Shown here in pieces: positions 58,452 to 64,000 of a stretch of DNA of 64,000 nt. Made by a program: the position numbers and the translations under genes. Position 1 is the stretch's first letter, and the number at the start of each line of letters is the position of its first letter. Source of the stretch: Rhodococcus sp. IEGM 1381 (lineage in GTDB: Bacteria > Actinomycetota > Actinomycetes > Mycobacteriales > Mycobacteriaceae); the NCBI RefSeq assembly GCF_030056795.1, contig NZ_JASHKQ010000001.1:1550001-1614000 (forward strand), written 5' to 3'. Under the pieces are notes generated by a model. It had not been told where the DNA came from and did no database searches. It saw nothing but the letters and a program-made list of their open reading frames with translations.

Positions 58452-59450
58452 CTATAGTTCGGCGAGTGCAGCCCTGGACGGTTTGCGCGTGCCCTGTTCG
58501 CAGTCGTGGACCATGCCGACGATGCGCTGATTCAACGGCGTAGCCACCGAGACCTTCTCGCCCGATGCGGTAACACCGCCGTTGATGACGTCGACTTCGG
58601 TGCGGGCACCGCGCTCGAGATCTTGCAACATCGAGGCCTTGGTGGGGCCGAGCGTGGCCATCAGTGCGGCCAATCCGGTGTTCGCGGCGGTGCGATCGCC
58701 GGCAGGGCGCACGACGAGTTCCTCGGGCCGGATTCCGGCCACTTCGTCGAGCTCGATGCCGAGGGCCTGCGAGACCTCGTACCCTTCCGCCCACAGCCGG
58801 AATGCTGCTTCTCGGCCGTCGTTGTCCGCAGCGATCTCGGCATAGGTCAGGCCGCTGATCGCGCCGAGTCCCGAGAAAGTGCTGTTGAGAAGGAGTTTTG
58901 CCCACACTTGTCCGAGGACGTTGGTGACGAGCCGAACCTGCGCAGCGGCGGACATGATGTCGGCCAGGGTCTCGGCCCGTGTCGAGCGCGAGCCGTCTTT
59001 CTCGCCGATGACGAACGGTGCGACGGTTGTCTGTGCGACGTGTCCGATACCGAGATTCGTAGCACCCCACTCGACGACGCCGATGAGAAATTTGTCCTTG
59101 CCGACGAGGTGTTCCACGGCATCTTGAACGAGACCGTTTCCGAAGGACACATAAGTGTCGACCAGATCCCGTTCGACGAGGGGGGTCAGTGCAGGGTGAA
59201 GATAGAGCGCTTTGAGGAAGACCAGTGCGAAGTCGAATCGGCCGTGCAGGTCCGACGCCGTCGACACAGCATCGATGTGTACGTAGGACACCTGCCCGAG
59301 TTCGTCGAACTTCAGACCAGGATCGCGCATTGCCGAGACGTGTGGCGCGTTGGCGTCGAGAACGGTGACGTCGTGCCCGGCGCGAGCGAGGTGGGCTGCG
59401 GTAACGCCCCCGATAGCTCCTGCACCGACGATCAAAATTCTGGGCCTCAT
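58452..59450 (-). CDS. 2-dehydropantoate 2-reductase (ApbA/PanE) family protein
   Basis: 332 residues from ATG 59450, overlapping the MFS stop by ATGA. A Rossmann start ILIVGAGAIGGVTAAHLARA, then ALVFLKALYLHPAL (with the catalytic Lys), and VWAKLLLNSTFSGLGAISGL plus DVINGGVTASGEK in the C-terminal helical domain. It is an NAD(P)H-dependent keto-acid reductase; in catabolic operons such paralogues are not pantoate enzymes. It probably reduces or oxidises the beta-keto or 2-keto acid handled by the next gene. Confidence 0.83.
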   Translation of the reverse strand: MRPRILIVGAGAIGGVTAAHLARAGHDVTVLDANAPHVSAMRDPGLKFDELGQVSYVHIDAVSTASDLHGRFDFALVFLKALYLHPALTPLVERDLVDTYVSFGNGLVQDAVEHLVGKDKFLIGVVEWGATNLGIGHVAQTTVAPFVIGEKDGSRSTRAETLADIMSAAAQVRLVTNVLGQVWAKLLLNSTFSGLGAISGLTYAEIAADNDGREAAFRLWAEGYEVSQALGIELDEVAGIRPEELVVRPAGDRTAANTGLAALMATLGPTKASMLQDLERGARTEVDVINGGVTASGEKVSVATPLNQRIVGMVHDCEQGTRKPSRAALAEL

Positions 59451-60793
59451 GTGTGTGCTTCCTTGCTCGTAGCGACAACGGATGGGGACTTCGGCGACGT
59501 GATGCGCGGGAAGAGGGCAAGGCTGATTGCTGCGCCGACGACCAACAGCCCGATGACGAACCACAATCCGGATACCGGATTCCCGGTCGATTCTTCGAGC
59601 AAGCCCATGACGAACGGCCCGACGAATCCGCCGAGGATGCCGAGGGTGTTGACCAGGGCCAGGCCTCCAGCAAGTGCGGCTCCGGCGAGTCGGGACGCAG
59701 GCACGGTGAACAGAATTGCCTGGACGACGAAGAACATCGACGCTGCGATACAGAATCCGATCAAGGCGAGAACCGGGGTCGACGACGCGGCGATGACGAA
59801 GCCGATCACCATGGCGCACAGGCCGCCGAAGAGAAGGAGCCGCGAGCGTCGGGGATCGGTGGCGAATCGGGGGAGGGCGAGTGTTCCTACCGCTGCGGCG
59901 ATCCACGGCAGGGCCGTGATGAGACCGATGGTGAAGTCGGAGAAGTCACCCCATCCGCCGATGATGGACGGAAGAAAATAGGTCAGGCTGTAGACGGCGA
60001 TCTGGTGGGTGAAGTAGACCAGGATCACCAGAACGATCTGTTTGTCTCGGAGTATGGCGAGAAACGAGTGGGTTCCGGAATCGGCTGCGCCATCGGCTTG
60101 TTCGCGCGTCAAGCGAGCTGTGAGATGGGCTGCCTGTTCCGGTGTGAGCCAGCGAGCGTCCTTGGGCCCGTTGGGCAGAAACTTCCAGACGATGAATGCC
60201 AATCCGACGGCAGGGAGCCCCTCGATGACGAACATCCACTGCCAGCCGTTCCATCCGAGCAGGCCGTCCATTCCGAGTAGTGCGCCTCCTATCGGTGCGC
60301 CCACGATGTTGGCGATACACACGGCGACGAGGAACATTCCATTGGCGCGTGCACGGTCGTCCTTGCCGAACCAGTACGTCATGTACAGCATCACACCGGG
60401 GAACAGTCCGGCCTCGGCGATTCCGAGGAGGACGCGCAAAATGTAGAAGGACGTCTCGCCCTGGACGAATGCCATTGCTGCGGAGAGTAAACCCCAGGTG
60501 ACCATGATCCGCGTGATCCACCATCGCGCGCCGACCTTGTGCATGGCGTAGTTGCTGGGAACCTCGAAGAGTGCGTACGCGAGGAAGAACAAGCCGGCAC
60601 CGAGACCGTATGCAGCCGCGGAGATTCCGATATCCGCTTCGAGAGCGGTTTTTGCGAGGCCGATATTGGTGCGGTCTATGAAGGCGATGATGTACGCAGC
60701 AATCACCAACGGCATGATCTTGCGAAAGATGAGCTTCGGCGAGACTTCGTGTACATGCTGTGACGGTGACCGGTCTCGAGCGTCTTCGGACAT
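59447..60793 (-). CDS. MFS transporter, anion:cation symporter (ACS) type
   Basis: 448 residues from ATG 60793, with a GGGGT upstream. About twelve hydrophobic segments are seen: IMPLVIAAYIIAFIDRTNIG marks the ACS family (tartrate, 4-hydroxyphenylacetate, nicotinate, galactonate-like transporters), with RVLLGIAEAGLFPGVMLYMT at helix 4. It imports a carboxylate, probably with protons. It leads an operon of ketopantoate-type reductase, BKACE, carbonic-anhydrase-like and glycerate kinase genes, which should act on that acid. It is downstream of the LacI gene by about 100 bp. Confidence 0.87.
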   Translation of the reverse strand: MSEDARDRSPSQHVHEVSPKLIFRKIMPLVIAAYIIAFIDRTNIGLAKTALEADIGISAAAYGLGAGLFFLAYALFEVPSNYAMHKVGARWWITRIMVTWGLLSAAMAFVQGETSFYILRVLLGIAEAGLFPGVMLYMTYWFGKDDRARANGMFLVAVCIANIVGAPIGGALLGMDGLLGWNGWQWMFVIEGLPAVGLAFIVWKFLPNGPKDARWLTPEQAAHLTARLTREQADGAADSGTHSFLAILRDKQIVLVILVYFTHQIAVYSLTYFLPSIIGGWGDFSDFTIGLITALPWIAAAVGTLALPRFATDPRRSRLLLFGGLCAMVIGFVIAASSTPVLALIGFCIAASMFFVVQAILFTVPASRLAGAALAGGLALVNTLGILGGFVGPFVMGLLEESTGNPVSGLWFVIGLLVVGAAISLALFPRITSPKSPSVVATSKEAHT

Positions 60794-60896
60794 GGTTGTA
60801 CCCCGTTCCGGACAGTAGTTGTTTGTCGAGTGAGTGGAATGCAGCGCGTTGGGTCTGCGCAAACTGCAAGTTAAGGAGGCGGATTCACTATTTCGG

Positions 60897-61991
60897 TCAA
60901 GATCCTTTTCTGGTGCATCCGCAGGTGACGCCTATGCGCAATTCGTGCGCGCGGAGAACCGATTGAAACGAGCCGCCGACGCCATCGATACGCCGGACCA
61001 GAAGCTCGAGTGCCTGTTCTGCCAGCTCTCTCCGCGGTTGCCGGACGGTGGTGAGCTCCACCAGGGACGACGCCCCGGGAAACAACCCGTCGAAACCGGT
61101 GACAGCGACATCCTGCGGGACGCGAATATTGTTGGAGCGCAATGCACTGATGACGCCGAGTGCTATCACGTCGCTACCGCATACAAGCGCCCGAGGTAGC
61201 ACCTTGCTGCTCAACAGTTGCTGTACTGCTTGCGCGCCACCCGCTTCGCTGAGATACGTGGTGATGCCACGCCCGCCGACGCCTCGCAGTCCGTGCCGGT
61301 CGGTCACGCTGACGAAACCGGCCTCGCGGCCGGCCGATGCGCTGGAGGTGCGCGGACCGGTGATGGTCACGATGTCGGTGTACCCATGTTCGACAACGTG
61401 TTCCATCATTTGGGCGGCGGCAGTGAAATCGTCGATGCCGACGAAGTCGCCGGCGATGCTGTCGATACGACGCGAGAGCTGAACGAAGGGGATGTGTGCA
61501 CTACGCAGAGCCCGAATGACATCGCCGTCGTCCGGGTGCAGAACGGTGAGCACCACACCGTCGACCTGACGGGTGATCATGGCTTCGGTGATGCTGCGCA
61601 GGGTGTCGGAATCCTCTTGGGTGTGCGAGACGAATACTTCGTAACCTCTGGCGCGAGCAGCATCGATCGCGCCGGCCGCGATCTCGGCGTAGAAGGGATT
61701 CGCGATATCGGTGAGAACAAGACCGATGACTCGTGTCCGCTGTGCTCGAAGCTGATCTGCTCGCACACTGGAGGTATGACCCAACTGCTGTGCTACGTCG
61801 AGAACGTGCGACCGCGTTTGTGCCGAGACCCCTCCTCGCCCGTTCATGACGTAGGACACCGTTGCGGTCGATACGCCCGCTGCGCGTGCGACCTGAGCAG
61901 CCGAAACACGAGGACGGGCGAGCGAGTTCGGCGCAATGTCGTCGACACCGGTCACGTCCTGTCGTTCGTTGATCGGATGCACTGTCGTCAC
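60897..61991 (-). CDS. LacI-family transcriptional regulator
   Basis: 364 residues. The HTH is VSAAQVARAAGVSTATVSYV, the hinge follows with SVRADQLRAQRTRVIGLVL, and the effector domain has VDGVVLTVLHPDDGDVIRAL and VAVTGFDGLFPGASSLVELT. A 30-residue polar lead precedes the HTH. Two copies of a 19-bp element (62039 and 62208) flank its promoter region and the start of the ABC operon, so it likely controls its own gene, the MFS operon downstream and the ABC importer opposite. The effector is probably the imported acid or sugar. Confidence 0.87.
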   Translation of the reverse strand: MTTVHPINERQDVTGVDDIAPNSLARPRVSAAQVARAAGVSTATVSYVMNGRGGVSAQTRSHVLDVAQQLGHTSSVRADQLRAQRTRVIGLVLTDIANPFYAEIAAGAIDAARARGYEVFVSHTQEDSDTLRSITEAMITRQVDGVVLTVLHPDDGDVIRALRSAHIPFVQLSRRIDSIAGDFVGIDDFTAAAQMMEHVVEHGYTDIVTITGPRTSSASAGREAGFVSVTDRHGLRGVGGRGITTYLSEAGGAQAVQQLLSSKVLPRALVCGSDVIALGVISALRSNNIRVPQDVAVTGFDGLFPGASSLVELTTVRQPRRELAEQALELLVRRIDGVGGSFQSVLRAHELRIGVTCGCTRKGS

Positions 61992-62038
61992 CTCCTCGGC
62001 GATAGCCCCTTGTGAAATCAGAGGTTAAGTGTGATGTG

Positions 62039-62057
62039 AATCATTAAGCAACGTTAA
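62039..62057 (+). promoter_or_regulatory. LacI operator, copy 1
   Basis: AATCATTAAGCAACGTTAA, exactly repeated in inverted orientation at 62208-62226. It lies 47 bp upstream of the LacI start codon. The AACGTT core is typical of LacI-family half-sites. Confidence 0.7.
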
Positions 62058-62207
62058 GCGTCAGCGGCTTGAAGGGCGGTTTGGGGTGCCGCGACGCGCT
62101 GGACGATCGCCAGGCCAGCTTTCGGGGCATCAGCAGACAGGACCTGATGAGCCGTCGGAACGTGACTGCTACCGCCTCCCGTGGACCTCAGTGGCACATC
62201 TCACAGA

Positions 62208-62226
62208 TTAACGTTGCTTAATGATT
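62208..62226 (-). promoter_or_regulatory. LacI operator, copy 2
   Basis: The reverse complement of 62039-62057, with centres 169 bp apart (about 16 turns), located 85 bp upstream of the ABC binding-protein start. DNA looping between the two is plausible. Between them, 62058-62207, I see no other signal; the region 61992-62310 holds only these two operators. Confidence 0.7.
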
Positions 62227-62310
62227 GGCCGCGTTCTTACAGTTCCCTCGGTCGACCCGAGCACCGGCACCGCTGCTGGGAAAGTCGGCACGTTCACTGG
62301 AAGGACAAAG

Positions 62311-63438
62311 ATGGACATCGGTCCTGTTCTCTCTCGACGGGCTCTGCTTCGTGGCACAGCCGGCGCGGCTGTCATGGGTCTGCTGGCGGGTTGCTCCTCG
62401 GCCACAGGCCAGTCGGCCGGCACGGGCGGTTACCGCATCGGTTACTCCAACGGAGTCATCGGAAATTCATGGCGAGGACAGTTCGTCGCCAACATCGAGG
62501 ACAAAGGTGCGGTTCTGCGGCAGTCCGGCGCCGTGTCCGAACTCCGCATCGTCAACAGCGCATCCGACATCACTCAACAAATCAGTCAACTCAACAATTT
62601 TCTGAGCTCCGACCTCGACGCCGTCTTGATAGACCCGGTATCGGCAGGATCGGTGCAGGCCGTCATTCCTCGCTTGCAGGCAGCGGGGATGCTGGTGGTG
62701 GTCTCCAACGACCCGGCACCGACACCGGATGCCCTCAACGTCATCGGCGACAACAGCACGTGGTGGCGGATGCAGACACAATGGCTCGTCGAGCAATTGG
62801 GCGGTCGAGGAAAGATAGTGATGGTCACCGGTGTGCCCGGTTCCACTGCCGACGTACAGCGAGTAAAGGCCGCACAGGAGGTCCTCGCCGGAGCACCGGG
62901 TATCGAGGTGATCGCATCGGTGCCAGGGTTCTGGGATCCGGCGAAGGCGCGCACGGCAATGGCCAACGTACTTGCCACACAATCGCAAATCGATGGAGTG
63001 CTGATGCAGGACGTCATGGCGGAAGGTGTCATTCGCGCATTCCAGTCCTCCGGCCGCGACCTACCGAAGGTGATGACCGGCGACTACACGGCAGGTTTCC
63101 TGCGAGCCTGGGCTTCGTTACCCGACCTGGTATCCATCGGAGTTCCGTACTCACCCACCAATGGAGCGGATTCCATCGAATTCACCGTACGTCTATTGCA
63201 GGGCAAAAAGATCAAGCAATCGATGCTCTCTCCGAATCCGGAGCGCGAGGATCTGCGGAACGCGGTATTGCTGGCTCCGTCGCTTGCCATCACCCGCGAC
63301 GGTACTGCCGGCGAGTGGACGCCGGAGGGTACCGAAGTGATCAGCCTGAGCGACGCGCTTGCCCGCGTGGAGGGCAAGCCGGACAACTACACGCTCGAGG
63401 CACCCATGCCCATCGATCGTATCGAGGAGTTCTTCTGA
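62311..63438 (+). CDS. ABC transporter substrate-binding lipoprotein (Tat-type)
   Basis: 375 residues from ATG 62311 with GGAAGGA upstream; an earlier ATG at 62221 lies in the operator. The signal has a twin-arginine stretch SRRALLRGTAGAA and a lipobox LLAGC (Cys28), indicating Tat export and lipid anchoring. The mature protein is a Peripla_BP_4 sugar-binding fold: GYSNGVIGNSWRGQFVA, DAVLIDPVSAGS, GGRGKIVMVTGVPGSTADVQ and MTGDYTAGFLRAWAS. It binds a sugar or similar ligand for the ATPase encoded next (overlap TGATG). Confidence 0.88.
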   Translation: MDIGPVLSRRALLRGTAGAAVMGLLAGCSSATGQSAGTGGYRIGYSNGVIGNSWRGQFVANIEDKGAVLRQSGAVSELRIVNSASDITQQISQLNNFLSSDLDAVLIDPVSAGSVQAVIPRLQAAGMLVVVSNDPAPTPDALNVIGDNSTWWRMQTQWLVEQLGGRGKIVMVTGVPGSTADVQRVKAAQEVLAGAPGIEVIASVPGFWDPAKARTAMANVLATQSQIDGVLMQDVMAEGVIRAFQSSGRDLPKVMTGDYTAGFLRAWASLPDLVSIGVPYSPTNGADSIEFTVRLLQGKKIKQSMLSPNPEREDLRNAVLLAPSLAITRDGTAGEWTPEGTEVISLSDALARVEGKPDNYTLEAPMPIDRIEEFF

Positions 63439-64000
63439 TGACACTGCGCGTACAGAACATCGTCAAGGACTACGGCCACGTGCGTGCCCTGCAGGGTGTC
63501 GATCTCGTTCTGCAGCCCGGTGAGATTCGAGCGTTGTTGGGCGGGAACGGATCCGGGAAAAGTACCTTGACCAAAGTGCTCACCGGAGTCACCTCACCGG
63601 ACGGCGGCACCATCGGTATCGACGGCGCCGAAGCGCACGTTCGGGGTCCGAACGCATCGGCCCGGCTGGGCATCGCTGCGACGTACCAGGAAGTTGCGCT
63701 CGCCGGGGACCTCACCGTTGCCGAGAACCTCTGCGTCCGGAAGATGCCGACCCGGCTGAAGTTCTTGTCTGCCCCGGCTCGCGCGAACGAGGTCCTGGCG
63801 TCCGCGCTCGTTCGCGTCGGCCTGGCACCGTCCATTCTGAGCTCGTACGTTCGTGATCTCGATCTGGAACAACGATCGTTGGTCGAACTGGCACGAGTGC
63901 TCGCCGCACGGCCCAAGTACGTGGTCCTCGACGAACTCACGGCATCCCTGCGAGCGGAGCGAGTGGAACTGGTCGGTGAGATCATCGCCGAACTTGCTGC
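63438..64000 (+). CDS. ABC transporter ATP-binding protein, partial (window edge)
   Basis: The first 187 residues of a CUT2-type ATPase, continuing beyond the window. It starts at ATG 63438, overlapping the binding-protein stop. Walker A is GGNGSGKST and Walker B KYVVLDELTAS, while the ABC signature at the expected place is DLDLEQRSLVELARV rather than LSGGQ. Full RbsA-like proteins have two such domains, and only the first is seen here. It energises import of the ligand bound by the upstream lipoprotein. Confidence 0.85.
   Translation, partial: MTLRVQNIVKDYGHVRALQGVDLVLQPGEIRALLGGNGSGKSTLTKVLTGVTSPDGGTIGIDGAEAHVRGPNASARLGIAATYQEVALAGDLTVAENLCVRKMPTRLKFLSAPARANEVLASALVRVGLAPSILSSYVRDLDLEQRSLVELARVLAARPKYVVLDELTASLRAERVELVGEIIAELA

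Noticed and set aside
1..64000. CRISPR arrays, tRNA or rRNA genes, insertion sequences and prophage genes
   Set aside because: No regular spaced repeats, no tRNA cloverleaf, no rRNA segments and no transposase or integrase motifs were recognised by eye. A dedicated scan (tRNAscan-SE, Infernal, ISfinder) would be needed to exclude small or diverged cases.

Overview
The window looks like a stretch of chromosome from a high-GC actinobacterium of the Rhodococcus/Mycobacteriales type. The grounds are the GC-rich codon use, frequent GTG starts, a WhiB-family iron-sulfur protein, an LppP/LprE-like lipoprotein, many GntR/TetR/LacI/AraC regulators and the actinobacterial-style inositol (iol) gene order. 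I saw no rRNA, tRNA, CRISPR array or insertion sequence. Almost everything is accessory catabolism and transport, cut into self-contained modules that each carry their own regulator. Family calls are by eye from the translations; no database search was possible.

Layout. 1-0.3 kb: broken C-terminal remnant of an amidohydrolase. 0.35-5 kb: glutamine-amidotransferase-fold hydrolase, FadR-type GntR regulator, amino-acid permease and aspartate ammonia-lyase, joined by two copies of one 25-bp operator. 5-8.6 kb: leftward operon of NTF2-like protein, SDR, SRPBCC protein, glyoxalase-fold protein and XRE-cupin regulator, divergent from a TetR gene. 8.65-9 kb: WhiB. 9-15.5 kb: RutA-like flavin monooxygenase, AraC regulator, and an operon of flavin reductase, RibBA and an aconitase-family enzyme, tied together by three copies of an unreported-looking site, GTGA-N5-GTCACTA-N-CC. 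15.7-19.8 kb: aldehyde dehydrogenase, a second NTF2-like protein, a zinc alcohol dehydrogenase and a second TetR paralogous to the first, with the same operator core in front of the NTF2-like gene.

19.8-40 kb is a large inositol locus. An ABC importer (binding lipoprotein, permease, ATPase) with a Gfo/Idh/MocA dehydrogenase runs leftward. Two further Gfo/Idh genes are divergent. A HutC-type GntR repressor faces iolC-aldolase-iolB-iolD-iolE-iolG-iolH-like-mmsA, which would take inositol to acetyl-CoA and propionyl-CoA. Three near-identical operators precede these transcription units. A secreted lipase, a universal stress protein, a sugar/inositol MFS transporter and a LacI regulator follow. 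41.2-47.2 kb holds a 46-residue membrane peptide, an aldo/keto reductase, cyanase, and a compact set of two SAM methyltransferases, a phytanoyl-CoA-dioxygenase-like enzyme and an alpha/beta hydrolase. A frameshifted lipoprotein gene follows at 47.3 kb.

48-55.7 kb: HMG-CoA-lyase-like enzyme divergent from GntR, CoA-transferase, hydantoinase A, hydantoinase B and an N-carbamoylsarcosine-amidase-like hydrolase, with an 18-bp perfect palindrome as the likely switch. 55.8-62 kb: leftward operon of MFS transporter, ketopantoate-reductase-like enzyme, BKACE enzyme, gamma-carbonic-anhydrase-like protein and glycerate kinase, behind a LacI gene. 62.3-64 kb: start of a sugar-type ABC importer, cut by the window edge. 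Two copies of a dispersed 24-8-24 hairpin sit between convergent gene pairs at 47.2 and 55.7 kb.
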